A stretch of DNA of 64,000 nt from Hyphomonas chukchiensis (lineage in GTDB: Bacteria; Pseudomonadota; Alphaproteobacteria; Caulobacterales; Hyphomonadaceae). The notes below the pieces were generated by a model, which saw nothing but the letters and a program-made list of their open reading frames with translations, ran no database searches and was not told the origin of the DNA. Shown piece by piece: positions 53,940 through 62,518 of the stretch. Position numbers and translations under genes: made by a program. The stretch is taken from positions 62,001 to 126,000 of the forward strand of contig NZ_AWFG01000074.1 in the NCBI RefSeq assembly GCF_000682695.1, read 5' to 3'. Position 1 is the stretch's first letter; each line of letters begins with the position of its first letter.

Positions 53940-54992
53940 TCAGCCAGCTTTCAGGGGTTTGGCCTGTTTCGCAAACTCGGCCGGTGTCAGCCCCTTCCAC
54001 TTCTTGAAGGCGCGATTGAAGGCCCGGATGTCGGAATAATTGAGCGTTTCACACACCTGGGTGACAGAACGCCCATTGCTCAGGAGATACTCGGCCTTGT
54101 TGAAACGAGACTGGCGAACAAGGTCGCGGAAACACAGGCCTTCTTCGTCAAGCCGGCGCCGCAACGTCGCCACACTCACGCCCAGTCGCTCGGCGACCTC
54201 ACCCTGGTCGACGCAATCTTCCGCCACGAGTTCGAGAATGCGCGCCGAATAGCTCCTTTTGTCGGCACTGGGAGACTTGCGCTCCAGGTGGCTGATGACG
54301 CGCGCAAATATCCCGTCAGTGCTGAGGTCAATACGGTCGATATTCGGTATCGTCTGGCAGGCGATGTCATGATCATACACCAGCTCATAGGCCGGGCGGC
54401 CAAACTCCAGGGGCACATCCCAGAATTCGTTCTGGGTGTGCGGCGTGCCCGACCGGGTGCGCTGCAGGCGAACCCGCCGGATGGCCTGTGTCGCAAGCCC
54501 GTTGCTCAGACTGTCGAGCAGGCAATGCACCTTGATGAGGAGACAGTCGCCGACGAAATGCATCAGCTCGGTATCGTGCCGGAAACGGTAGGGAAAGGTC
54601 GAATCGTCCACGACGAAGGCCGAGTGTCCGGCGCCCACCCGCACGGAGTTGTACGGTGCGCCGTGCATCATGTTGAAATGCTCGGCGAGGCTCACCATCG
54701 CGTCCTGAAGCGTGCGCGACTGCTGCGCCTGGGCGATGACGAAATTGCCGGTCTTGTAGGTCAGCGTGCGCTCGGAAAGGCGTGCCGTGAGGTCGTCCAG
54801 CGACTGGGCAATGTCGCGCTGGATTCGGTAATAATCCTTCAGCTCCAACCGCCGCTCAGGGTCTGTTGCGCGCATGCCCTCCACGAGACCCAGCCGCGCC
54901 AGAATCCCCTCGACGTCGACGCCGCTTTCAGCCGCCGACACGAGAATAGGCCTGACCTGGGCGAAGAGGACACTGGTCGCGCGAAAACTCAT
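53940..54992 (-). CDS. AraC-family transcriptional regulator (arabinose-binding-domain type)
   Basis: A 350-residue regulator. The N-terminal part (about 20-200) is the all-alpha/beta ligand domain seen in OruR/ArgR-like AraC proteins, with LSERTLTYKTGNFVIAQAQ and HFNMMHGAPYNSVRV. The C-terminal double helix-turn-helix (about 250-345) includes GEVAERLGVSVATLRRRLDEEG and QVCETLNYSDIRAFNRAFKKWKG (cut). It sits 106 bp upstream of the TonB receptor on the same strand and probably activates it. Tandem direct repeats upstream (55067-55138) look like its own binding sites. Confidence 0.9.
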   Translation of the reverse strand: MSFRATSVLFAQVRPILVSAAESGVDVEGILARLGLVEGMRATDPERRLELKDYYRIQRDIAQSLDDLTARLSERTLTYKTGNFVIAQAQQSRTLQDAMVSLAEHFNMMHGAPYNSVRVGAGHSAFVVDDSTFPYRFRHDTELMHFVGDCLLIKVHCLLDSLSNGLATQAIRRVRLQRTRSGTPHTQNEFWDVPLEFGRPAYELVYDHDIACQTIPNIDRIDLSTDGIFARVISHLERKSPSADKRSYSARILELVAEDCVDQGEVAERLGVSVATLRRRLDEEGLCFRDLVRQSRFNKAEYLLSNGRSVTQVCETLNYSDIRAFNRAFKKWKGLTPAEFAKQAKPLKAG

Positions 54993-55066
54993 ATTGTCAG
55001 CCCGCTCCTGCCCTTCTTGATGGACTGTAATGCCACCTTTTGGTTCCGAACATTAAACGTACCGGA

Positions 55067-55138
55067 ATATGGGGTCCAGCCTAACAGATATGGGGTGCCG
55101 TGTCAGTTTACGGCGCAGGAACGGTCCGAAAACGGTCC
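55067..55138. promoter_or_regulatory. Tandem direct repeats upstream of the AraC gene
   Basis: ATATGGGGT occurs at 55067-55075 and 55088-55096 (period 21 bp) and AACGGTCC at 55120-55127 and 55131-55138 (period 11 bp). Spacings of about one and two helix turns are what AraC-type half-sites show. They lie 75-146 bp before the araC-like start. The remainder of the 253-bp gap (54993-55245) holds the terminator below and no gene. Confidence 0.4.
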
Positions 55139-55173
55139 ACCGGCAACCCGTAAAGCAACATTCGGGAAACAAT

Positions 55174-55205
55174 AAGGGGCCACCGCATAACCACGGCAGC
55201 CCCTT
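55174..55205 (-). terminator. Terminator after the GDPD gene
   Basis: On the minus strand AAGGGGC pairs with GCCCCTT, and the stem continues with two wobble and three further pairs (about 12 bp, 7-nt loop), followed by ATTGTTT. It lies 41 nt after the GDPD stop. Confidence 0.55.
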
Positions 55206-55245
55206 GAAAATACTCGGATAGAAAGGCGATTGTGCCCGTCTGAAC

Positions 55246-56286
55246 CTATTCGGCGTCGCGGACGGCAAGCCCGGTTGCCGGATAATCCGTCCAGACGCCA
55301 TCAACGCCGGCGTCGAAAAGGGCGCGGAATTCGGCGCGGGAATCTGCAAACCCCTCGCCCGGATGGTCGTCACGCACCGTGTAGACGTGCACAAGCAGGC
55401 CAAGCTTATGTGCACGATCAACGAAGTCAGACGTGGTACCATCGGCGTTCAGGATCATGGACTTCTCCGCACCAACGCCCGTCGTGTGAATATCCTCCAG
55501 CTTGTAATCGAGCCCGAGCATGGCGGCATAGGGCGGGCCGACCATGTTCTGGATTGTCGGCAGGTCGCTCTTGCTTGCGAACTCGGCCAGGAATGGCGGC
55601 TCAAAGCACTGAATATAGACAGGAATTCCGGCCGCCTTGAGGCCCTTCTTGTCCATGGCCGCAATCATCAGATCGGGCATGTCGAAGCCCTGGGCCGCAA
55701 AGTCACCCGGCCATTTCGCCTCGACGTGCAGGCCGACGATATGTCCGGCCTTTGCCGCGTCCAGAGCAATGTCCATGACTTCGTCGAAAGTGAGGATGTC
55801 ATACTGGTCGTCGTATTTCATCTCACGCCCTTCGAACTGCTGGCGCGCCTTCAGGGTCTTGATGTCAGCCAGGGTAAAGTCCTCGACCCACCAGTCTTCC
55901 TTCTCGCCCAGGGGTGTTGCCTTGACCTTCTTGCGGTCGGCAAATTCCGAATGGTCAGCGACATTGGTTGTCGCTGACAGGAAATTGTCGTGGCGTACGA
56001 TGAGCACACCATCCGATGTAACCACGAGGTCAGGCTCGATGAAATCAGCTCCCTGCTCGATTGCCGCCTTGTAGGCCGCAGCCGTATGCTCGGGATAGAG
56101 GCCGCTCGCGCCACGGTGGGCGATTACGATAGGCTTGTCACCGTGAAGCGTGGGCGCACGCGTTATCGAGGCCGAGACGACTTCTGTAGCCCCCTCAGAG
56201 CCAGCCAGTGTATTCGCTGGCTGGCTCTGGCTGGGCGTCGTGCAGGCGGCGAGGCATGCAGCCGCCAGAATGACGAGATGTTTCAT
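55246..56286 (-). CDS. Glycerophosphodiester phosphodiesterase, lipoprotein
   Basis: A 346-residue lipoprotein (lipobox LAAC, Cys15) of the GlpQ/GDPD family, which splits glycerophosphodiesters into sn-glycerol-3-phosphate and an alcohol. The active-site opening IAHRGASGLYPEHT, the metal ligands in FIEPDLVVTSDGVLIVRHD, the later GLHVEAKWP and the C-terminal GVDGVWTDYP are intact. Being a lipoprotein it acts in the periplasm or at the outer membrane. It follows a TonB receptor gene by 33 bp on the same strand, so receptor and enzyme are probably co-expressed, perhaps to scavenge phosphodiester-bearing compounds. Confidence 0.92.
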   Translation of the reverse strand: MKHLVILAAACLAACTTPSQSQPANTLAGSEGATEVVSASITRAPTLHGDKPIVIAHRGASGLYPEHTAAAYKAAIEQGADFIEPDLVVTSDGVLIVRHDNFLSATTNVADHSEFADRKKVKATPLGEKEDWWVEDFTLADIKTLKARQQFEGREMKYDDQYDILTFDEVMDIALDAAKAGHIVGLHVEAKWPGDFAAQGFDMPDLMIAAMDKKGLKAAGIPVYIQCFEPPFLAEFASKSDLPTIQNMVGPPYAAMLGLDYKLEDIHTTGVGAEKSMILNADGTTSDFVDRAHKLGLLVHVYTVRDDHPGEGFADSRAEFRALFDAGVDGVWTDYPATGLAVRDAE

Positions 56287-56319
56287 GTCAGGAAATTCCT
56301 TCTTGAAGGTGATGTCGGA

Positions 56320-58758
56320 CTAGAACTTGACGTAAAGGCCTGCCTTCAGCATCTGCGGCTTGCCGCGTATGATGGTGTGAAGGCCGAACGCGCCGCCCGT
56401 GTTGCCGACGTCGATCAGGTATTCCTCATCGAACACGTTCTCGCCGAGGACATAGACACCCCAACGCTGGTCAGCGCTGTCAAAGGCAACCCGCAGGTTG
56501 GCAACGCCATAGGCATCCTGATGCTCGTCGACCACCTGGCCATTAGGATACGTTTCAGGGATACGGACAAAGCCGCCATTGCCATCAGCTGCGTAGTCGT
56601 AGCCGTTATCATCCTCGAAATAGTGTTCGCTTTTCCAGATATAGCTCGGCACGATCGAGATATCCCCACGCGCGCCCATTGGAACCGTTATGTCGGCCGC
56701 CAGCGAGAAGCTGTTTTCCGGGCTGAGACGGAACGTGTTGCCCGCGAACTGGAGCGCGTTGCCATCGTCGTCTTCGTCGTCATATTCAGAGAAGTTATAA
56801 CCATAGGTCGCCAGAAGGCGGATATTATCCGTGACAAGCGCCTGGCCATCAAATTCGAAACCATATTGCGTGGCATTGCCCGAATTCTCGGTGATGAACA
56901 CGCCGTTGATGGGATCGAAGCGCGACGTCTGGAAGTCCTTGTACTGTCCATAATAGACGGATGTCGTCATCTGAAGACGATCATCGAAGAAGCGGCCGAA
57001 CATGCCGACTTCCACGTTGTCGAGCTTCTCGGAGTCGAGAACTGTGTAGGTTGTGCCAGAAGCAGTGAGTGCTTCCGGACGGCGGCCACGCCCGTAAGCA
57101 AGCCAGGTGTTGATATTGTCTGTCAGGCGATAGGAAGCATTCAAACGCCATGTGAAAGCGCCATCCGGATCTGCAGAGAAACTGGCCCGATTGCCGATGA
57201 GTGCTGCGTTGATGAGGAAGCCTGGGGCGAAAGTCACAGCATTCAACGTACCACCCAGCGCCGCGTTGCCTCTGATGAGCTCAGCTTCACTTGAGGCCGA
57301 CAATTCGTTGATTGTATAACGAAGGCCGCCCGTCAGCGCGAACCGGTCCGTGATATCGTAGGTCACGTCACCAAACAGATCATAGCTGGTGCGACCGTCC
57401 GTCGTGTTGGACTGCTCGGCATGCGCAGGATTCAGGGGGATCAGCGCACCCTGGGTCAGCAGGCCGACCACCGAGTAGCCAAATGGATTGTCAAAGCTTC
57501 CTACGTTCTCCGCACCGGGAATGTTCTGCGCCATCAGCAAACCGCGGATCTGAGCGACTGTGAGTCCTGCTCCGGCAGCAATCTGCGGCAGGAAGAGCGT
57601 CTGGGCATAGGCCTCGTCTGTAGAGAAGATGAGAGAATCCCGCGTTTCATAATCGAAATAGTTGGCGCCGAAGAAGGCTGTCAGGCGGCCGCCCGCGTCA
57701 TAGTTCAGACGCAGTTCCTGATTGAAGGTCTCGCCTTCGCGGGCCTGATAGAATTGCAGAAGGTTGAAGGCCGCGCCGTCGGAGTCCCAGGCTTCATTCG
57801 AGCTGAGATCGCGGTAATCGGTCAGCGAGGTGAGTGTCCATGCGTCATTGAACCTGTATTCCAGGTTGACCGTTGCGTCGAAGATTTCGCGATCATTGCC
57901 GAGCTTGTCGCGGACCTGGTCGGCGTTGATGTTCATTGCCGTTGCGCCATAGGGATCGACCTTGCCGTTCACTTCAAAGAAGCCGGAGGTGAACTGTGTG
58001 CCGGTCGAGTCATCGTTCTGGTAGTTCAGGAACACATCGGCCGTAAGCTGCGACGAAGGCTCCCAGTGAACAGCGCTGCGGAGGGCCGTTGTGTCCTGGC
58101 CCATAAGGTCTGGTGAGTTGGCCGTGTTTGGAACATAGCCGTCCATGTTCTTGATCTGACCGGCAAGACGCACAGCCAGCGTGTCGCTGACAGCAAAGTT
58201 GTAGAAGCCTTCGGCCCGCACGAAGCTGTAATCACCCCCTTCCAGCGTGATCTGGCCTGAATTGCCCTCAAGCGATGCGCGATTCTGGATAAAATTGATG
58301 CCGCCAACGAGGGCGCCCTGACCAAACAGCGTTGCCTGTGGTCCCTTGACGACTTCAACGCGCTCCATGTCGTAGATGGCGACGTTCGTGGCATAGCCCG
58401 GCGTACCGATCGAGACCCCGTTCTGGAAGAGTGCCACACGTGGCGAGCCACCATCAGACACGACACCCCGGAGGGAATAGCTGGGCGCGTTCAGGCTCTG
58501 TGCCTGAACCTGCAGACCCGGAATGAAGTTGGCGAGATCTTCAATGTCGTCGGCGCCGAGTTTGTCGATCGTCGTCTGATCCGTCACAGAGATGTTGATC
58601 GGCACATCGATCAGTGACTGTGTCTGCTTTTGAGTTGTAACCGTGACAACATCAAGCCGGCGCGCATCCTCATGATCAGCCGTTTGTGCGTGTGCTGTAA
58701 GTTGCCCGGACATGCTGAGTGCAGCGACTGCTGTCGCGCAGAAAAAACTGGTTTTCAT
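56320..58758 (-). CDS. TonB-dependent receptor
   Basis: An 812-residue outer-membrane receptor: signal peptide (1-25, cleavage near AHA-QT), TonB-box-like segment VVTVTTQKQTQSLIDVPINI, plug with DDIEDLANFIPGLQVQ, YSLRGVVSDGG and RVEVVKGPQATLFGQGALVGGINFI, barrel ending KPQMLKAGLYVKF with terminal aromatic. I start at the ATG at 58758 with GGGAAG about 5 nt upstream; the open frame continues to 58854. It is followed by the GDPD lipoprotein gene. The fucose genes lie upstream on the same strand, after a 327-bp gap, so the receptor may bring in fucose-containing material, or serve the GDPD; undecided. Confidence 0.92.
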   Translation of the reverse strand: MKTSFFCATAVAALSMSGQLTAHAQTADHEDARRLDVVTVTTQKQTQSLIDVPINISVTDQTTIDKLGADDIEDLANFIPGLQVQAQSLNAPSYSLRGVVSDGGSPRVALFQNGVSIGTPGYATNVAIYDMERVEVVKGPQATLFGQGALVGGINFIQNRASLEGNSGQITLEGGDYSFVRAEGFYNFAVSDTLAVRLAGQIKNMDGYVPNTANSPDLMGQDTTALRSAVHWEPSSQLTADVFLNYQNDDSTGTQFTSGFFEVNGKVDPYGATAMNINADQVRDKLGNDREIFDATVNLEYRFNDAWTLTSLTDYRDLSSNEAWDSDGAAFNLLQFYQAREGETFNQELRLNYDAGGRLTAFFGANYFDYETRDSLIFSTDEAYAQTLFLPQIAAGAGLTVAQIRGLLMAQNIPGAENVGSFDNPFGYSVVGLLTQGALIPLNPAHAEQSNTTDGRTSYDLFGDVTYDITDRFALTGGLRYTINELSASSEAELIRGNAALGGTLNAVTFAPGFLINAALIGNRASFSADPDGAFTWRLNASYRLTDNINTWLAYGRGRRPEALTASGTTYTVLDSEKLDNVEVGMFGRFFDDRLQMTTSVYYGQYKDFQTSRFDPINGVFITENSGNATQYGFEFDGQALVTDNIRLLATYGYNFSEYDDEDDDGNALQFAGNTFRLSPENSFSLAADITVPMGARGDISIVPSYIWKSEHYFEDDNGYDYAADGNGGFVRIPETYPNGQVVDEHQDAYGVANLRVAFDSADQRWGVYVLGENVFDEEYLIDVGNTGGAFGLHTIIRGKPQMLKAGLYVKF

Positions 58759-59085
58759 TGACTTCCCGCCTATTGCTGCGTCGCACAATTCGACGCTTGG
58801 CGGGTCGTTACGAGTTGGACACATTCGCATCAAATGAATGTTTTGCGACCTCACGAACCTGCATCAAATCATACAGGATACGGGATATTTACAGGACGAA
58901 CGTCAAGTAAGACTGTCACGTTTGCGCTACCTAGGCGCGATCACGTCGACATGTGACTAAGTCATGACGAACAGACTTCGGCGAGGATGTAAAACAAACC
59001 GACGCGCCGCGCGACAAAAGAAGAGATTCGGCAGAATCAACCGATCCCAATCCGTCACCAGGACCTTATACGGGTCAGTAAGACA
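58759..59085 (-). promoter_or_regulatory. Intergenic region upstream of the TonB receptor
   Basis: This 327-bp gap between the FAH-family gene and the receptor on the same strand shows no convincing gene; its short frames lack ribosome sites. On the minus strand a TTGACG hexamer (58906-58901) and a TATGAT hexamer (about 58873-58868) are possible promoter parts, but not at ideal spacing to each other. An imperfect palindrome TCACGTCGACATGTGA lies near 58936-58955 and could bind a regulator. No clear terminator for the fucose genes is visible. Confidence 0.4.
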
Positions 59086-59928
59086 TCAGGCGTTGACGCA
59101 GACCTGTTTCTGTTCACCAAGCCCTGCAATGCCAAGCGTTACGACATCACCCGCGTGCAGGAATTGCTGGGGAGACATGGAGAGACCGACACCGGGCGGC
59201 GTGCCCGTGGAGATCACATCGCCCGGCTGGAGACTCATATACTGAGAGAGATAGCTGACCAGATGGGCGACACCAAAGACCATTGTCGCCGTAGACCCCC
59301 GCTGTTTCGCGGCGCCATTCACATCCAGCCACATGGCAAGGTCTTGCGGATCACTCACCTCATCGCGTGTAACAAGCCAGGGACCGATTGGGCCGAACGT
59401 GTCTGCGCTCTTTCCCTTCACCCACTGCCCTGTGCCTTCAAGCTGAAAGGCCCGCTCTGACACGTCATGAACGACACAATAGCCAGCGACGTAATCCAGA
59501 GCGTCGTCTTGTGAGACGTATTTCGCCTCCTTGCCTATGACGACACCAAGCTCGACTTCCCAATCCGTCTTTTCCGAGCGGCGCGGAATTTCAAGATGGT
59601 CGTTCGGCCCGCAAATGGCGCTCGTAGCCTTGAAGAAGATGACCGGTTCGGCCGGCACATCAGCACCCGTTTCTGCCGCGTGGTCGGCGTAATTCAGGCC
59701 GATGCAAATGAACTTTCCGACGCCAGCAACACAGGGCCCAATCCGGCTCTTGCCATCCAGCTTGGGCAGGCCCGAGAGATCTGTCTTTTTCAATCGCGTC
59801 AGGACGGAATCTGCCAGAGCCATACCGTCCCAATCGTCAACGAGACCACTTACATCCCGAATGTCACCGTTGGCGTCCAGAACGCCCGGCTTTTCACGCC
59901 CCTTTGGACCGACCCTCAAAAGTTTCAT
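59086..59928 (-). CDS. FAH-family hydrolase, probable 2,4-diketo-3-deoxy-L-fuconate hydrolase
   Basis: A 280-residue fumarylacetoacetate-hydrolase fold enzyme. The metal-binding triad lies in KTDWEVELGVVIG (Glu, Glu) and the following Asp near YVAGYCVVHDVSER; the substrate loop GLNYADHAAETG and the end motif GDVISTGTPPGVG are typical. In the non-phosphorylative L-fucose route such an enzyme splits 2,4-diketo-3-deoxy-L-fuconate into pyruvate and lactate. This assignment comes from its place beside fucosidase, fuconolactonase and ketodeoxyfuconate dehydrogenase genes; by sequence alone it is an FAH-family hydrolase. The gene begins 11 bp after the SDR stop. Confidence 0.88.
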   Translation of the reverse strand: MKLLRVGPKGREKPGVLDANGDIRDVSGLVDDWDGMALADSVLTRLKKTDLSGLPKLDGKSRIGPCVAGVGKFICIGLNYADHAAETGADVPAEPVIFFKATSAICGPNDHLEIPRRSEKTDWEVELGVVIGKEAKYVSQDDALDYVAGYCVVHDVSERAFQLEGTGQWVKGKSADTFGPIGPWLVTRDEVSDPQDLAMWLDVNGAAKQRGSTATMVFGVAHLVSYLSQYMSLQPGDVISTGTPPGVGLSMSPQQFLHAGDVVTLGIAGLGEQKQVCVNA

Positions 59929-59939
59929 GTCTTCAGCTC

Positions 59940-60677
59940 CTAATTTGTCCAGCCGCCGTCGACGACGTGTATAGCGCCAGTGGTGAAGGTTGCTTCGTCA
60001 GATACGAGATAGAGCGCCAGATTTGCGATCTCTTCCGCTGTGCCGAGGCGCCCCATTGGCTGGCGCGCGACGAACATTTCGCGCGCGGCTTCGTAGTCTC
60101 CCTGGGCCGACATGCGCCCATGAAGGGAGGGCGTATCCACCGTCCCGGGACAGATCGCGTTGCAGCGAATGTTCTTGGCGACATAGTCCGCGGCGATCGC
60201 CTTGGTCAGGCCAATAACGCCGGCTTTCGTAGCACCATAGGCGAAGCGATTGGGCGCCCCGGTTACGCTAGATGCGACCGAACTCATGTTCAGGATAACG
60301 CCACCGCCACGCGCCACCATGTTCGGCAGGACAGCACGTGAAAGCTCGTACATCGAAGTGAGGTTAATAAGCAGGGATCGATCCCAGTCCGCCCGTTCGC
60401 ACATCTCGATCGTGCCGTGATGCACCCATCCGGCGACATTGAAGAGAATTTCAAGGTCAGAATGGACTTCTGTTAAGGAGGCAATTGCATCACGGTCAGT
60501 TACATCGAGAACCGCCGTCTGGACATTGGACAGTCCTGTCAAACTCTCGAGGCCAGCCTTGTCGATGTCAGTTGCAATGACTGTCGCCCCCTCTCGCGCG
60601 AACGCCTCCACAGCAGCGCGGCCGATTCCCGCCGCTGCCGCCGTCACCAATGCTGTCTTTCCTGCCAGCCTGCCCAT
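59940..60677 (-). CDS. SDR dehydrogenase, probable 2-keto-3-deoxy-L-fuconate dehydrogenase
   Basis: A 245-residue short-chain dehydrogenase. Nucleotide site TAAAAGIGRA (residues 12-21), NVAG, catalytic Ser in NMSSVASSV and the YGATK pair are intact; the end GAIHVVDGGWTN is typical. In the L-fucose pathway it oxidises 2-keto-3-deoxy-L-fuconate with NAD+ to the 2,4-diketo acid. The specific role is taken from gene context. I start at the ATG at 60677 with AGGAG 6 nt upstream; the open frame runs on to 60899 within the lactonase gene. It starts 1 base after the lactonase stop. Confidence 0.88.
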   Translation of the reverse strand: MGRLAGKTALVTAAAAGIGRAAVEAFAREGATVIATDIDKAGLESLTGLSNVQTAVLDVTDRDAIASLTEVHSDLEILFNVAGWVHHGTIEMCERADWDRSLLINLTSMYELSRAVLPNMVARGGGVILNMSSVASSVTGAPNRFAYGATKAGVIGLTKAIAADYVAKNIRCNAICPGTVDTPSLHGRMSAQGDYEAAREMFVARQPMGRLGTAEEIANLALYLVSDEATFTTGAIHVVDGGWTN

Positions 60678-60678
60678 A

Positions 60679-61521
60679 TCAAACTCCTGCTTTTCTGGAA
60701 TAAATCCGCTTGGCATTACCGCTGAAGATCGCCTCTGCATGACCCGGATAATATTGATCGACCAGGCGCTCGCTTTGGGCTGCCCAGCCCGTGTAATTTC
60801 CCGCCATCGTAAGGACAGGCCAGTCGCTGCCCCACAGGAGCCGCCCAGGGCCGAAACACGCACCAATATGCCGGACGACTTCACCGATAGCGGCATCATC
60901 TGTACGGGCGCCGGCCTCGGTCAAAAGGCCTGACAGTTTGCAGGAAACGTTTTCATGGCGCGCAAGCTCGTCGATATCTCGGCGCCATGCCTCCAGGTTT
61001 GATGATGCAATTTGCGGCTTACCTGCGTGGTTGAGCACGATGGTCAGATCAGGATAGCGTGCTGCCAGGCGTGTCATGACGGGTACGAGATCGGGATGCG
61101 CGTGGGCATCGAAGACAAGTCCGTTGCCCTGAAGGGCTTCCAGCGCGGGCGCACAGGCCTCTTTCAATATCCAGAGCGGATCCGACAGATCCGCGATCAT
61201 CGGCCTCACACCCAGTAAATCCGAATTATCGGCGCGGCGCGTGATCTGCTCTGCCGCGTCATCTGCCTCGAAATCGACCCAGCCGACGACTCCGGCCACA
61301 CGCCGATCTGTCTCTGCGACATGAAGCAAGAAGTCTGTCTCTGCCGCGCTGGCGGCGGCTTGTACCAGGATCACTTGTCGAACGCCGCATGCTTGCGCCT
61401 CGTCCCACACACCCTCAATTCCAAAGTCGCGATATATGCTTTCGAGATCCGGTGTCAGCCAATCATAATCGCCACGCTGCAGGCGCCAGATGTGCATGTG
61501 GCAATCCAGTTTCTCAATCAT
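60679..61521 (-). CDS. Amidohydrolase-family L-fuconolactonase
   Basis: A 280-residue metal-dependent lactonase of the amidohydrolase-2 group (COG3618 type). It opens with the HxH motif in DCHMHIWRL, has the strand-ending NHAGKP and the conserved GSDWPV aspartate near the end. In the pathway it opens L-fucono-lactone to L-fuconate. The assignment combines family and position between the aldo/keto reductase (4-base overlap) and the SDR gene. Cytoplasmic; no signal peptide. Length is standard for the family. Confidence 0.88.
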   Translation of the reverse strand: MIEKLDCHMHIWRLQRGDYDWLTPDLESIYRDFGIEGVWDEAQACGVRQVILVQAAASAAETDFLLHVAETDRRVAGVVGWVDFEADDAAEQITRRADNSDLLGVRPMIADLSDPLWILKEACAPALEALQGNGLVFDAHAHPDLVPVMTRLAARYPDLTIVLNHAGKPQIASSNLEAWRRDIDELARHENVSCKLSGLLTEAGARTDDAAIGEVVRHIGACFGPGRLLWGSDWPVLTMAGNYTGWAAQSERLVDQYYPGHAEAIFSGNAKRIYSRKAGV

Positions 61522-62507
61522 GACACTGGCGCCTCAGCTGAAATCAGCTGGCGCTCCTTCAGCGCGTCCCAGAGGCCGCTGTCGATAGGATGGCGGCTCC
61601 ATTCGCTGATCTGGCGCACCTGTTCTGCGGATTTTGCGCCCGGAATGACGGACGCCACCGCCGGATGCGCCTTGCAGAATTGAAGGGCTGCGGCAGGCAG
61701 CGGTACATCAAAAGCAGCGCAGACTTCGCGGAGTTGGGCGGCACGATCGACGGCCCATTCCGGAGCGGTATCATAATCATAGCGGAGCGGCTCACCCGCT
61801 GACGCCGCCAGAAGGCCAGAATTGAAAGCGCCGCCTATGACGACTCGTATGCCGCCCATGTGGCACGCATTCAGGAAAGGCAAAGCCGCCGCGTGTTCGA
61901 GCAGGGTATAGCGCCCCGCAAGCAGCAGAACATCCAGATCGACCTGCGCAAGGACCTCTTCGCAGACCCTGATCTCATTGACTCCCAGGCCGATCCACTT
62001 TGTCTTTCCTCCAGCCTTCAAGGCGGCCATTTGCGGAAGCGCTTCATCAATGGCTTGCGCAAGGATTTTTGGGTGGGCGTCGCCATGAACCATGGCGCCC
62101 ACATCGTGTAGAAGCAGCATATCAACACTGTCGACACCAAGCCGCTCCTGGCTTCCGGCAAAGGCCTCCCTGATCCCGCACGCCGAATAGTCGAAGTACG
62201 GGATGAAGGGTGCGGGCGATGCGAACCCGTTGTCCGGGATTGGGTTTGAACCCGCTGGTTCGAGGCGCCGCCCGACCTTTGTGGATAAGGCCGGTCTATA
62301 GCCGGTCTTGGCCAGGAATGCCCCGACACGCTGCTCGCTCAGACCGTGCCCATAATAAGGAGCGGTATCGAAATAGCCGAACTGCGCGTCTTTCGCTGCC
62401 GAGAGAACGTCCGCCGCCTCTTCATCGGTTATAGCCGTATAGAGATTACCCAACCCTGCGGCACCGAGACCGTAATCTGGCAGTTTAGGAGCAGCGCGAT
62501 CAGTCAT
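61518..62507 (-). CDS. Aldo/keto reductase, probable L-fucose (D-threo-aldose) 1-dehydrogenase
   Basis: A 329-residue aldo/keto reductase. The tetrad is visible as Asp and Tyr in FDTAPYYGHG, Lys in LSTKVGR and His in MLLLHDVG. The N-terminal YGLGAAGLGNLYTAITDEEA and the later ALQFCKAHPAVASVIPGAKS are typical of the D-threo-aldose/L-fucose dehydrogenase branch. It would oxidise free L-fucose to fuconolactone with NAD(P)+. The gene lies 11 bp after the fucosidase gene and overlaps the lactonase gene by 4 bases. Confidence 0.9.
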   Translation of the reverse strand: MTDRAAPKLPDYGLGAAGLGNLYTAITDEEAADVLSAAKDAQFGYFDTAPYYGHGLSEQRVGAFLAKTGYRPALSTKVGRRLEPAGSNPIPDNGFASPAPFIPYFDYSACGIREAFAGSQERLGVDSVDMLLLHDVGAMVHGDAHPKILAQAIDEALPQMAALKAGGKTKWIGLGVNEIRVCEEVLAQVDLDVLLLAGRYTLLEHAAALPFLNACHMGGIRVVIGGAFNSGLLAASAGEPLRYDYDTAPEWAVDRAAQLREVCAAFDVPLPAAALQFCKAHPAVASVIPGAKSAEQVRQISEWSRHPIDSGLWDALKERQLISAEAPVS

Positions 62508-62518
62508 CCACCAGACCC

